A stretch of DNA of 64,000 nucleotides from Rhodobacter sp. NTK016B (GTDB taxonomy: Bacteria > Pseudomonadota > Alphaproteobacteria > Rhodobacterales > Rhodobacteraceae): NCBI RefSeq assembly GCF_017303295.1, contig NZ_JAFKOK010000015.1, positions 62,001 to 126,000 on the forward strand. The letters run 5' to 3'. Made by a program: the position numbers and the translations under genes. Below the pieces are notes generated by a model. That model had not been told where the DNA came from. It made no database searches and saw nothing but the letters and a program-made list of their open reading frames with translations. How positions within the stretch are numbered: the first letter of the stretch is position 1; each line of letters begins with the position of its first letter. Shown one piece after another: positions 16,789 to 25,400 of the stretch.

Positions 16789-17727
16789 ATGGCAACGCCC
16801 CCCGACAGCGCAACAGGACCCGAACCCGACCCGCAAAAGGAAAGCCACGGCTGGAAATGGCTGCTCAGCACGCCCGCGCTTCTGGTGCTTCTGGTCGCGG
16901 CATCGGGTCCGCTGATGATCGTCGCCGTGTATTCCTTCCTTAGCCCGGGCAATGTCGGCGGGGTGGAATGGGATTTCTCGGGCGACGGCTGGTTTCGCGT
17001 CTTCTTTTCGCGCGACATTTTCGACCCCGAGAATGTCAGCTGGAACTGGGCCAATCTCAACGTCTTCTGGCGCACGATCTCGCTGTCTTTGCAGACCACG
17101 CTGATCTGCGCGGTGCTGGGCTTTCCCACCGCGTGGTTCATCGCCACCCGTCCGCCCGAGCGGCGCGCGCTGTGGCTGTTCCTGATCACCATCCCGTTCT
17201 GGACCAACCTGTTGATCCGCACCTTTGCCATTCAGGAGCTTTTGCGCGGCAATGGCCTGATAAATACGATTCTGGTGGCGACCGGCATCGTTGATGAGCC
17301 GCTGCAATTGCTGTTCTCGAATTTCGCCATCCTCTTGGGCATGGCCTATGTCTTTCTGCCGCTGATGGTGCTGCCGCTCTACGCGGCGATGGACAAGCTG
17401 GACTTCCGGCTGGTCGAGGCGGGATACGACCTTTACGCCAGCCGCGTCCGCGTGCTGTGGCATGTCATCCTGCCGCTGGTGAAACCGGGCTTCGTCGCAG
17501 GCTCGATCCTTGTCTTCATCCCGTCGATCGGCGCCTATGTCACGCCGCGCGTGCTGGGCGGCGGGCGCACGATGATGCTGGGCAACCTGATCGCGCTGCA
17601 ATTCGGGCAAGGGCGCAACTGGCCGCTGGGCGCGGCGCTGGCGATGGTGCTTCTGATCATCGTGATGGCGGCGCTGGTCTTCTACCTGCGCGCCGTGAAC
17701 GGAGAGGAGGGCAAGCGCCGTGGCTAA
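16789..17727 (+). CDS. potB: Polyamine-type ABC transporter permease 1 (PotB/PotH-like)
   Basis: A 312-residue inner-membrane protein with six likely helices. The binding-protein-dependent permease motif occurs as VEAGYDLYASRVRVLWHVIL followed by PLVKPG (EAA loop). Its stop is 7 nt inside the next permease gene, so the two subunits are coupled. The first 30 residues are polar and cytoplasmic. Confidence 0.93.
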   Translation: MATPPDSATGPEPDPQKESHGWKWLLSTPALLVLLVAASGPLMIVAVYSFLSPGNVGGVEWDFSGDGWFRVFFSRDIFDPENVSWNWANLNVFWRTISLSLQTTLICAVLGFPTAWFIATRPPERRALWLFLITIPFWTNLLIRTFAIQELLRGNGLINTILVATGIVDEPLQLLFSNFAILLGMAYVFLPLMVLPLYAAMDKLDFRLVEAGYDLYASRVRVLWHVILPLVKPGFVAGSILVFIPSIGAYVTPRVLGGGRTMMLGNLIALQFGQGRNWPLGAALAMVLLIIVMAALVFYLRAVNGEEGKRRG

Positions 17728-18520
17728 ATCCTATGACGTGCGTCGCCTGCCGGGCTTTGGCGCCATCGCCGTTCTGACCTTCATCCTGCTCTACCTTCCG
17801 ATCCTCGTTCTGGTGGTGTTCAGCTTCAATGCCGGCCCGTCGCAATCGGAGTGGGACGGGTTTTCGCTGCAATGGTACGTCGCGGCTTTCGGCAATCAGC
17901 AGGTGCAGGACGTCTCGATCCGCTCGCTCTGGCTTGCCGCCGTGGCGGCGGGCATGGCGACCGCGCTGGCGGTGCCGGCGGCGCTGGCCACCACCCGCGT
18001 CAGCCGCTTTCCGGGGCAGACGATGATCTACGCGTTGATCAACCAGCCGCTCATGGTGCCCGAGATCGTCACTGGTATCGCGCTGCTGATCGTCGTCGCC
18101 TGGGTCAAGGTGAATACCGGCTATTCGGGCATGGCCTATCTGGTGCTGGCGCATACCGCCTTTTGCATCCCCTTCGCCTATCTGCCGATCCGGGCGCGGC
18201 TGGAAACGCTGGATCCGACGCTCGAGACCGCCGCCGCCGACCTTTATGCCAATCCGTGGCAGGCTTTTCGCTACATCACCCTGCCGCTGCTGGTGCCGGG
18301 GATCGCGGCCGGATTCATGTTGGGATTCGTGATTTCCCTCGATACCGTGGTGATCACCGAATTCGTCAAATCGGCCGGGCAGGACACGTTGCCCACCTAC
18401 ATGCTTGGCCAGTTGCGCCGCGTCATCACGCCCGAGATGAACGCCATCGCGACCCTGTTTCTGGCGCTGTCGCTGCTGTTCGTGACGGCGTTCTTCCTGA
18501 TCACCCGTAAACGCGGGTGA
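17720..18520 (+). CDS. potC: Polyamine-type ABC transporter permease 2 (PotC/PotI-like)
   Basis: A 266-residue permease with the EAA loop LETAAADLYANPWQAFRYIT before LPLLVPG, and ISLDTVVITEFV typical of PotC. It begins with GTG inside the end of potB (8-nt overlap). It forms the heterodimeric channel with PotB. Confidence 0.93.
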   Translation: MAKSYDVRRLPGFGAIAVLTFILLYLPILVLVVFSFNAGPSQSEWDGFSLQWYVAAFGNQQVQDVSIRSLWLAAVAAGMATALAVPAALATTRVSRFPGQTMIYALINQPLMVPEIVTGIALLIVVAWVKVNTGYSGMAYLVLAHTAFCIPFAYLPIRARLETLDPTLETAAADLYANPWQAFRYITLPLLVPGIAAGFMLGFVISLDTVVITEFVKSAGQDTLPTYMLGQLRRVITPEMNAIATLFLALSLLFVTAFFLITRKRG

Positions 18521-18552
18521 TCCAATAAAACCAACCAACTGGGAGCCAACAC

Positions 18553-19581
18553 ATGAAAAAGACACTGGTATCGACGCTGGCGCTGCTGGCCTCGGCGGGC
18601 ATCGCCCATGCCGACGGCGTCCTCAACATCTATAACTGGGGCAACTACACCAGCCCCGAGATGATCGAGCAATTCACCGCCGACACCGGGATCGAGGTCA
18701 CGATCACCGATTTTGACAGCAACGAGACCGCACTCGCCCGCGTGCGTCAGGGCGGCCACGGCTTCGACATTGTCGTGCCGACGCATAGCTACGTGCCGAT
18801 CTGGATCGAAGAGGGGCTGCTGCAGCCGCTCGACCCTGAGATCGTCACCGATCGCGGCAATATCGCGCCGCAATGGGTCGATGTCGATTTCGATCCGGGC
18901 CGTGAATACACCGTGCCGTGGCAATGGGGCACGACCGGGATCGCCGTGAATACCTCGGTCTATGACGGCGACATCAACACCGCCGACATCATCTTCAACC
19001 CGCCCGAGGCGCTCGATGGTCGCATCAACGTCATCCCCGAAATGTCGGACGTGATGGCCATCGCCATCTATGCGGCGGGCGGCGACGATGTGTGCACCGA
19101 TGACATGGACGTGCTGCGCGCGACCCGCGACATGCTGATGGAGGCCAAGCCGCACTGGCTGTCGCTCGATTACGGCACGATCGACAACTACGTCGCCGGC
19201 GACATTCTGGCCGGGGTTTACTGGAACGGGGCGACGATGCGCGCGCGCCTGCAGAACCCGGACGTGGCCTACGGCTATCCGGCGACCGGTTATCCTGTCT
19301 GGATGGACAACGCCGCGGTGTTGGCCGATGCCGAGAATGTCGAAAACGCGATGATCTTCATCAACTACATCCTGCAGCCCGAACACGCGGCCATGCTGTC
19401 GGATTTCGCCCGCTACGGCAACGGCATCGCCGGGTCCGAGGAATTCATGGACCCGGAAATGGCCGCCGCGCCCGAGATCTCGATCCCTGAGGAACTCGTC
19501 TCGGCCGGTCGCTTCAACCCGACCTGCCCGCAGGAGGTTCAGGATATCCGCACCCAGATCTGGACCGAGCTTCTGCAATAA
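18553..19581 (+). CDS. potD: Polyamine-type ABC transporter binding protein (PotD/PotF-like)
   Basis: A 342-residue periplasmic protein with a clear signal peptide (MKKTLVSTLALLASAGIAHA). The mature start DGVLNIYNWGNYTSPEMIEQ is the PotD/PotF hallmark, as are GFDIVVPTHSYVP and PWQWGTTGIAVN. It binds spermidine, putrescine or a related cation and hands it to PotBC. It follows potC by 32 nt with a GGGAG site, and a strong terminator follows it. Ligand choice cannot be fixed without checking the carboxylate pocket. Confidence 0.94.
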   Translation: MKKTLVSTLALLASAGIAHADGVLNIYNWGNYTSPEMIEQFTADTGIEVTITDFDSNETALARVRQGGHGFDIVVPTHSYVPIWIEEGLLQPLDPEIVTDRGNIAPQWVDVDFDPGREYTVPWQWGTTGIAVNTSVYDGDINTADIIFNPPEALDGRINVIPEMSDVMAIAIYAAGGDDVCTDDMDVLRATRDMLMEAKPHWLSLDYGTIDNYVAGDILAGVYWNGATMRARLQNPDVAYGYPATGYPVWMDNAAVLADAENVENAMIFINYILQPEHAAMLSDFARYGNGIAGSEEFMDPEMAAAPEISIPEELVSAGRFNPTCPQEVQDIRTQIWTELLQ

Positions 19582-19603
19582 CGCCTGGATCAGGCAAAAC
19601 GGG

Positions 19604-19630
19604 AAACGGGGGCCGCTGGGCCCCCGTTTT
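19604..19630. terminator. Rho-independent terminator after potD
   Basis: AAACGGGGGCC and GGCCCCCGTTT form an 11-bp stem with a GCTG loop, ending in TTTT. It follows potD by 22 nt and lies just before the end of the convergent serine hydrolase gene, so it may serve both. Confidence 0.9.
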
Positions 19631-19636
19631 CATGCG

Positions 19637-20635
19637 TCACGCCAGCGCTGCGACCGGCCCGCGCAGCAGCGCCAGCAGCGCGCCGAAATACCCGTCCGAG
19701 CGCGCGGGCCGCGTCGGGTCCGAGGTGATCGCCACCGCCAGCCCCGAGCGCGGCAGCGCCGCTATGATCTGCCCGCCATAGCCACGCGCCAAGACCCAGC
19801 CGTCCTCGGTCAGGAACCAGCCATAGCCGTAGTCCAGCCCCGAATAGGGCGAACGGGTGCGCGGCAGGCGGCTTGCCGTGACCCAGTCACCGGGTATGAC
19901 CTGTTCACCGCCCCAGCGTCCGCCATCGCGCATCGTCACGGCCAACCGCAGCATTGCGCGCGGGGTGAGGCCCATCTCGTTGCCGCCGAAGTAATAGCCC
20001 TGCGGATCGGTCAGCCAGTCGGGAATGTCGATCCCCAGCGGATCGCCCAGACGCGCGCGCGCCAGATCGCGCAGGCTTGTGCCGGTGGCCTCGGTCAGCG
20101 CGGCGCCCAGCACATGCGTGGTGCCGGTGGAATAGATCATCCGCCCGCCATTCTCGGCGATGCGCGGCTGGCGCAGAACGTAGCCCACCCAGTCGGACGA
20201 ATTGACCCATGCGCCGTAATCCGCGCCCGAGGTCCCCTGAAGGCCCATCCGCAGCGTCACCAGATCGCGCATCGTCAGGTCGCGCACGCCCTCGGTCGCG
20301 TCGTCGGGGATGAGGCGGGGCGCCACCTCGTCCAGTGTCGCGTCGATCGACGCGATCTCGCCCCGCGCAAGCGCCGTTCCCAGCAGCAGCGCCAGCAGGC
20401 TTTTCGAGCAGGACTTGATGTTCGCGACCTGATCGAGCCCCCGGTCGCGCGGGGCCTCGGCCACGACCAGATCGCCGCCGCGCTGCACCATGATGGTGTG
20501 AAGCTGGTCCATGGCGCGGGCTTCTGCGGCCACCTCTTCGGCGGCGGATTGCGCGCGCAAGAGCGCGGGCGCGGCCAGCGGCACGGCCAGTCCGGTCAGC
20601 GCAAGGGCAGCAAAGCGGCGGCGCGTCAGGGGCAT
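19637..20635 (-). CDS. Exported serine hydrolase, beta-lactamase (class C) fold
   Basis: About 332 residues. The start at 20635 gives MPLTRRRFAALALTGLAVPL, a twin-arginine-like signal with a GAGGA site 4 nt ahead; an in-frame ATG at 20698 is less likely. The active-site SxxK is SCSK in NIKSCSKSLLALLLG, and the YxT-type motif is YSTGTTHVLGAAL. The C-terminal block GYGYGWFLTEDGW is usual for the beta-lactamase-related esterase/peptidase family. It is probably not an antibiotic resistance gene. Its substrate is unknown, and it lies alone between potD and the pxp operon. Confidence 0.85.
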   Translation of the reverse strand: MPLTRRRFAALALTGLAVPLAAPALLRAQSAAEEVAAEARAMDQLHTIMVQRGGDLVVAEAPRDRGLDQVANIKSCSKSLLALLLGTALARGEIASIDATLDEVAPRLIPDDATEGVRDLTMRDLVTLRMGLQGTSGADYGAWVNSSDWVGYVLRQPRIAENGGRMIYSTGTTHVLGAALTEATGTSLRDLARARLGDPLGIDIPDWLTDPQGYYFGGNEMGLTPRAMLRLAVTMRDGGRWGGEQVIPGDWVTASRLPRTRSPYSGLDYGYGWFLTEDGWVLARGYGGQIIAALPRSGLAVAITSDPTRPARSDGYFGALLALLRGPVAALA

Positions 20636-20750
20636 GGGATCCTCGGAATCTGTCGTCTTCCGGGACAGATAGCGGCCCGTGCGAACGAGCGGCAGCACCC
20701 CTCACGCCGACGTGACGGACAGGGGCTGCACAGCGCCGTGATCGCCGGTT

Positions 20751-21698
20751 CTAGCGCCGCGCCGCCTGTTTGGCGTGCTCGAAATAATCCGCCAGCCGCG
20801 TGGCGTGAAAGCGGGCCTGTTCAACGGCCTCGTCGGGCGTGAGCCGCGTGAAATCCAGCGCATCGCCGGGCCTGAGCTGTGCGAAACCGTCCAGATCGTC
20901 ATCGAGCAGCGTGGCGATCTTGGGATAGCCGCCGGTCGTCTGGTGATCGGCCATCAGCACCGTCGCCACGCCGTCGCCCGCCACCTGAATCGAGCCGCGC
21001 AGGATCGGCTCGGACGGGATCTGCAAGGCGTCGCCCAGTTCCAGCGCCGGGCCTTTCAGCCGCACGCCCATCCGGTCGCCCTGCGGCGTGACATGCCACG
21101 GCCCCCGCAGCAGCGTTTCCAGCGCCTCGGGCCGGAAGCAGCGCATCTGCGGGCCGGGTACGACATGCAGATGCGCGCGCGGACGGGCTGTGACCGGCAG
21201 GGGCATGCGACGGTCCGGCACAAGCGCCGTGTCACGCACGCGGATTGTGCTGCCGGTCGTCACCATGCCGCCGCCCAGCCCCGAGGCCGCGATGGTCGAG
21301 GCACTGCCCAGCCAGAGCGGCGCCTCCAGATCGCCCGCAAAGGCCAGATAGGCCCACGCGCCCCAATGGCCGCGCCGCACCACCAGCCGCTGCCCGGCGC
21401 GGATCGTCAGAACGCTCCACGGCGCCACCGGCTGGCCGTCGAGCTCGATCACGAAGCCGCCCCCGGTGATGGCCAGACTGACCGCACCCTCGGTGCAATC
21501 GAGCGTCAGTCCGCCCAGCGACACCTCGATCACCGGCGCGCCCTCGGGCTTGTTCAGGGCGATATTGGCCAGCGCGAGCGAGCGGCGGTCCATCGCGCCC
21601 GACGCCGGAACGCCAAAGCGCAGATGCCCCGGGCGGCCCGAATCCTGCAGGCTGATCAGGGGACCGGCGAAAGCCACCGAAAAGTGCGCCTCAGCCAT
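20751..21698 (-). CDS. pxpC: 5-oxoprolinase subunit C (KipA/PxpC)
   Basis: About 315 residues of the biotin-dependent-carboxyltransferase-like family: VAFAGPLISLQDSGRPGHLR, GVPASGAMDRRSLALAN, and VLMADHQTTGGYPKIAT near the end. PxpC works with PxpA and PxpB to open 5-oxoproline to glutamate using ATP. The start ATG at 21698 overlaps the pxpB stop by 8 nt; an earlier in-frame ATG would overlap more. It is the last gene of a compact pxpABC operon. Confidence 0.93.
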   Translation of the reverse strand: MAEAHFSVAFAGPLISLQDSGRPGHLRFGVPASGAMDRRSLALANIALNKPEGAPVIEVSLGGLTLDCTEGAVSLAITGGGFVIELDGQPVAPWSVLTIRAGQRLVVRRGHWGAWAYLAFAGDLEAPLWLGSASTIAASGLGGGMVTTGSTIRVRDTALVPDRRMPLPVTARPRAHLHVVPGPQMRCFRPEALETLLRGPWHVTPQGDRMGVRLKGPALELGDALQIPSEPILRGSIQVAGDGVATVLMADHQTTGGYPKIATLLDDDLDGFAQLRPGDALDFTRLTPDEAVEQARFHATRLADYFEHAKQAARR

Positions 21699-22386
21699 CG
21701 TCGTGCTCCGTCTGGCGGGAATAGTCGTCAAGCGTCAGCCGCGTGAAGCGAACCCGGTCGCCCACATCGAAGAGGAACGGCGCGGCCTCGTCTCCGGTCA
21801 GGATCCTCGCGGGCGAGCGTCCCAGCCGCCACCAGCCGGTGGGCATGGTCAGCGTGGTCACAAGGCATTGCGCCCCCGCAATGATGACCGAGCCATCGGG
21901 CACGCCCCGCACCGGCGCGGTCTTGCGGTCAAGCCGCAAGGCCTTGGGGAGCTCCGCCAGATAGGCATAGCCCGGCGCGAAGCCATACATTGTCACGCGG
22001 TACTCGGCCCCCAGATGCGCGGCGATTACGGCGTCAGCGCTCAGCCCGGTCAGGCGTGCGACCTCATCCAGATCGGGGGCTAGGGGGGCTTCGTAGCAGA
22101 CACCGACCTTGTGCGTCCGGGGCTTGGCGCTGAGCGCGCGCGGGCGGTGCAACAGCCTCTCGACATGCGCGCGGATCGTCGCGTGATCGCTCACGCGCGG
22201 GTCGAAATCGACCAGCAGGTTGACGATGGCCGGCACCCATTCACGCAGGCCGGGGCAGGGGGCCTGCGACAGCGCGGCATCGAGCGCCAGCACGGCCTCA
22301 TGCGCGGCCTCATCCTGCGTTTCAGCGAATTCAACCAGCAGCGCGTGATCGGCCACGGGCGTGAAACGGGGGAAGCTGTCTGTCAC
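21691..22386 (-). CDS. pxpB: 5-oxoprolinase subunit B (KipI/PxpB)
   Basis: A 231-residue member of the allophanate-hydrolase subunit 1 family. FTPVADHALLVEFAE, NLLVDFDPRVS, MYGFAPGYAYLAELP and the C-terminal TMPTGWWRLGRSPARI are characteristic. It begins with GTG overlapping the pxpA stop (GTGA). In Bacillus the homologue KipI also inhibits a sporulation kinase, but here the pxpABC context supports the oxoprolinase role. Confidence 0.93.
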   Translation of the reverse strand: MTDSFPRFTPVADHALLVEFAETQDEAAHEAVLALDAALSQAPCPGLREWVPAIVNLLVDFDPRVSDHATIRAHVERLLHRPRALSAKPRTHKVGVCYEAPLAPDLDEVARLTGLSADAVIAAHLGAEYRVTMYGFAPGYAYLAELPKALRLDRKTAPVRGVPDGSVIIAGAQCLVTTLTMPTGWWRLGRSPARILTGDEAAPFLFDVGDRVRFTRLTLDDYSRQTEHDDG

Positions 22387-23138
22387 AGGAAGCTCGCGAT
22401 CTCGACGTTTCGCGATTCAAGGGCGGTGCGGATCTCGCGCGCCATCGCCACCGCGCCGGGGCTGTCGCCATGCACGCAAACCGACTGTGCCTTAAGCGGG
22501 ATGGGATCGCCGCCTACCACCGACATCCGCCCGCTTTCCAGGAAACCCAGCAAGCGTTCCGCCGCCGCGCCCGCATCGTGGATCATCGCGCCGGGCTGGC
22601 TGCGCGGGACAAGACGGCCATTCGGCAGATAGCCGCGATCCGCGAAAATCTCGGAAAACACGGTCAGCCCTGCCGCGCGCCCCGCCTCTTCCAGCTCGGT
22701 TCCAGAAATCGCCAGCAGGGCCAGATCGCCGGGCTGAGCCTTGATCGCCGCGACGATGGCATCGGCCATCGCGCGGTTGTCCATCGACACATTCGACAGC
22801 GCACCATGCGGCTTGACGTAGTGGATGTGGGCCCCGGCCATAGCGGCCACGCCCGCCAGCGCGCCGATCTGCGCCGCCACCATGCGCCCGGCCGCGGCCG
22901 GGGACATCGGGATGACACGGCGCCCGAAGCCTTCGCGGTCGGCATAGCCCGGATGCGCGCCGATGACCACGCCGCGCTCGGCAGCAAGCCTGAGCGTGGA
23001 GAACATCGTCTCGGGATCGCTGGCATGGCCACCGCAGGCGATATTGGCCGATGTGACGATATCCAGCATCGCCCCGTCGTCGCCCATGCTCCACGGGCCG
23101 TAGCTTTCGCCCAGATCCGAATTCAGGTCGATCTTCAT
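22383..23138 (-). CDS. pxpA: 5-oxoprolinase subunit A (LamB/YcsF, PxpA)
   Basis: A 251-residue protein with the family start MKIDLNSDLGESYGPWSMGD and the blocks ANIACGGHASDPETM, GVVIGAHPGYADREGFGRR, HIHYVKPHGALSN and AQSVCVHGDSPGAV. It carries the presumed catalytic Asp, His and Lys set. The ATG at 23138 is chosen, 4 nt after GGAGGGG. It is the first gene of pxpABC, which recycles the spontaneously formed metabolite 5-oxoproline to glutamate. Confidence 0.94.
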   Translation of the reverse strand: MKIDLNSDLGESYGPWSMGDDGAMLDIVTSANIACGGHASDPETMFSTLRLAAERGVVIGAHPGYADREGFGRRVIPMSPAAAGRMVAAQIGALAGVAAMAGAHIHYVKPHGALSNVSMDNRAMADAIVAAIKAQPGDLALLAISGTELEEAGRAAGLTVFSEIFADRGYLPNGRLVPRSQPGAMIHDAGAAAERLLGFLESGRMSVVGGDPIPLKAQSVCVHGDSPGAVAMAREIRTALESRNVEIASFL

Positions 23139-23195
23139 GGCCCCTCCGCGCTGCGCGCGCCAAGCCAACCCCGGCGCGCCCATAAGGTCAAGCCC

Positions 23196-23966
23196 TTAGA
23201 ACGCCAGCACTTTCAGGCCCATCCACAGGCCCATGGCCAGCATCATCACGCTTTCGGTCAGCGACACGAAGCCAAGCGGCACGTTCGACGAGCCGCCCAC
23301 GCAGGCGCATTTCAGCTCACGCTTGTCGATATAGACCGCCTTGAACACGCTGACCGCGCCGATCCCGCCGATGAGGATGGCGACGGGCGAGGCCAGCCAG
23401 ATCAGCGCGCCCGCCGTCATCAGGATCCCGGCCCCCGCTTCGAGGAACGGATAGACATAGCCATAGCGCACCCAGCGTTTGGCCAGCAGGTCGTAGTTCA
23501 GGAACATGGTCGAGAATTGTTCGACATCCTGCAGCTTCTGGATCGCCAGCACGACCATCGACAGCGAGATGAACCATTCAAACGCCCGCAGCGTGAAGGG
23601 CGTGCCGTATTGGTGCAGCGACAGGCCCAGCGCCAGAAGCGCGGTGCAGGCAAAAATGGCGATCACCGGCTGGTACGAGGTATCGCTTTGCTCTTCCTTG
23701 GGCGGGTCCTTGTGAAAGAATACCCGCAGATCGTCATAGCCGCCGATCCGGTCGCCGGCGATGAAGGTCTGCGGCGTGGTTTCGACGCCGTGCTTCTCCA
23801 TGAAGGCATCGGTTTCGGCGCGGGTCTTCAGGTGGTGGTCTTCGACCTCGTACCCTTCACGTTCGAGCAAGTCCTTGGATTTCAAGCCGAAGGGGCAGGT
23901 ATGCTCGGGCATGACCATGCGGTAGAGCACGGCCTGCTTGGCGGATTGGGTGGTGTCGCGTGGCAT
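23196..23966 (-). CDS. Glutaredoxin domain fused to a MauE/DoxX-like membrane domain
   Basis: A 256-residue fusion. Residues about 10-85 are a glutaredoxin-like thioredoxin fold: MPEHTCPFG in place of CPYC, the cis-Pro motif ETTPQTFIAGD, and GGYDDL. The C-terminal part has four hydrophobic helices and the MauE-like end KCACVGGSSNVPLGFVSL, with Cys pairs facing a membrane redox site. The active site keeps one Cys (CPFG), so a monothiol or Fe-S role is possible. The start at 23966 follows GGAGG by 5 nt. It diverges from a PadR repressor and shares its palindrome, so regulation by metal or redox state is likely. Confidence 0.85.
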   Translation of the reverse strand: MPRDTTQSAKQAVLYRMVMPEHTCPFGLKSKDLLEREGYEVEDHHLKTRAETDAFMEKHGVETTPQTFIAGDRIGGYDDLRVFFHKDPPKEEQSDTSYQPVIAIFACTALLALGLSLHQYGTPFTLRAFEWFISLSMVVLAIQKLQDVEQFSTMFLNYDLLAKRWVRYGYVYPFLEAGAGILMTAGALIWLASPVAILIGGIGAVSVFKAVYIDKRELKCACVGGSSNVPLGFVSLTESVMMLAMGLWMGLKVLAF

Positions 23967-24054
23967 CGCGGCCTCCGTTTCTCGTGGCGTTCGTTGCAGA
24001 TGCGTCTGCAGGGATAACGGGGCTCCAGCGCTGGAAGGTTCCACATCAGAGAGC

Positions 24055-24101
24055 AAATAAATCCCGATATATCTTGAAAGCCGATATATCGGGATTTATT
24101 T
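24055..24101. promoter_or_regulatory. Operator for the PadR regulator: perfect 19-bp inverted repeat
   Basis: The arm AAATAAATCCCGATATATC (24055-24073) and its exact reverse complement (24083-24101) are separated by 9 nt. The core GATATATC is itself a palindrome. It ends 8 nt before the padR start and is 88 nt from the divergent glutaredoxin-fusion start. It should allow the PadR protein to repress both directions. Confidence 0.85.
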
Positions 24102-24108
24102 CTCGGCC

Positions 24109-24609
24109 ATGAAAGCCCCGACCGATTCGTCCGATGCCTGCCCCGTGAGCCGCCGCAAAACGCGACGGTTGTTCGATTATGGCGAGCTTCGGCTGCTTAT
24201 CCTGTCGATGATCGCCGAGCGTCCGAGGCATGGGTATCAGATCATCAAGGCCATCGAGGATCGCTTTCACCGCAGCTACAGCCCCAGCCCCGGCGTGGTC
24301 TATCCCGCGCTGAGCTGGCTCGAAGAGCAGGGCTTCGTCGCCGTGTCGGCGGGCGAGGGGGGGCGCAAGCTGTCCACCATCACCCCGCAGGGCCGCGCGG
24401 CCCTTGCTGCCAATGCGGCCCTGATCGCCGATCTCAAGACCCGCAAGCCCCTTGGCCGCCACGGGCTTCCGGTCGAGGTCGAAGACGCCATGGACGCCAT
24501 CAAGGCCGCCTTGCGCAAAGAATTCTCCGCCAGCCCGACGCCAGAGCGGATCACCGCCATCGCCGCCAAGCTTCACGCCGCGGCCGAGAGCCTTAACGAC
24601 GTGTCGTGA
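24109..24609 (+). CDS. PadR family regulator, YqjI-like
   Basis: A 166-residue winged-helix repressor. RRKTRRLFDYGELRLLILSM, then ERPRHGYQIIKAIEDRF, and SPSPGVVYPALSWLEEQGFV, then GGRKLSTITPQGRAAL are the PadR pattern and closely follow E. coli YqjI. YqjI is metal-responsive and controls the ferric reductase gene yqjH; here the next gene is a YqjH homologue. The N-terminus is short (one Cys, no His-rich SlyD-like tail), so metal sensing may differ from E. coli. The 19-bp palindrome sits immediately upstream. Confidence 0.9.
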   Translation: MKAPTDSSDACPVSRRKTRRLFDYGELRLLILSMIAERPRHGYQIIKAIEDRFHRSYSPSPGVVYPALSWLEEQGFVAVSAGEGGRKLSTITPQGRAALAANAALIADLKTRKPLGRHGLPVEVEDAMDAIKAALRKEFSASPTPERITAIAAKLHAAAESLNDVS

Positions 24610-25391
24610 GCGTCGCCTCTCTACAGGATCCGGACATGGAACAAGTTGCCGAACAAATCATCACCCGCCACCGCCACGAGCTGAAGCGCCGCGAGCTGAC
24701 CGTGACCTCGGTCGAACGGCTGACCCCGCACATGCTGCGCCTCACCTTCACCGGCGAGGATCTGGCCGATTTCACCAGCCTTGCGCCCGACGACCACATC
24801 AAACTTCTGCTGCCGGGCGACGGCGACAAGCCCGAGATGCGCGACTACACGCCCCGCAGCTTCGACATCGCGCGGCGCGAATTGGTGGTGGATTTCGCCA
24901 TCCACGACGCCGGTCCCGCCACCGCCTGGGCGCTGGACGCCAAGAACGGCGATACGCTGATGGTCGGCGGGCCGCGCGGCTCGGCGGTCGTGGCGCCGAT
25001 CTTCGACTGGTGGATGCTCATCGCAGACGAGACCGGGCTGCCCGCCATGGGCCGCTGGGTCGAGGAACTGCCCGAAGGCACGCAGGCGATTACGCTGGGC
25101 GCGGTGCCCGGCGCCGAGGATCAGCAGGACTGGACCACCAAGGCAAGCCACGAGGCCCATTGGGTACACCGCCCGGTCGCTCAGGCCGCCGATTCCGCTC
25201 CGCTTCTGGATGCCGCGCAAGAACTCGCCCTGCCCGAAGGCCGGGGCTTCATCTGGATCGCCGCCGAAGCCAAGGTCGCCCGCGCGCTGCGTGACCATTT
25301 TGAAAGCCGGGGGCACCCGCGCACGCAGATCAAGGCCGCCGGTTATTGGATCATGGGGCAGGCCGACAGCTCGGACAAAGCGCTCGACTGA
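24606..25391 (+). CDS. Siderophore-interacting protein / NADPH ferric-chelate reductase, YqjH-like
   Basis: A 261-residue FAD-dependent reductase. DYTPRSFDIARREL holds the RxYTxR-type FAD site, FAIHDAGPATAWALDAKNGD and GGPRGSAVV the next conserved blocks, and GFIWIAAEAKVARALRDHF with AAGYWIMG the C-terminal nucleotide part. These enzymes reduce ferric siderophores or citrate to release iron. The GTG start overlaps the padR stop (GTGA); an ATG at 24636, with AGGA upstream, is the alternative. Expression should follow the PadR protein. Confidence 0.9.
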   Translation: MSVASLQDPDMEQVAEQIITRHRHELKRRELTVTSVERLTPHMLRLTFTGEDLADFTSLAPDDHIKLLLPGDGDKPEMRDYTPRSFDIARRELVVDFAIHDAGPATAWALDAKNGDTLMVGGPRGSAVVAPIFDWWMLIADETGLPAMGRWVEELPEGTQAITLGAVPGAEDQQDWTTKASHEAHWVHRPVAQAADSAPLLDAAQELALPEGRGFIWIAAEAKVARALRDHFESRGHPRTQIKAAGYWIMGQADSSDKALD

Positions 25392-25400
25392 GGCACCGGC

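Noticed and set aside
19637-20635. A true class C beta-lactamase
   Set aside because: It has SxxK and a Tyr motif but lies in no resistance context and looks like the wider esterase/peptidase group.
24016-24042. A second EcfG-like promoter (GGAAC ... CGTT) ahead of the glutaredoxin-fusion gene
   Set aside because: The spacing is 18 nt, outside the usual 16-17, and a PadR operator better explains regulation here.
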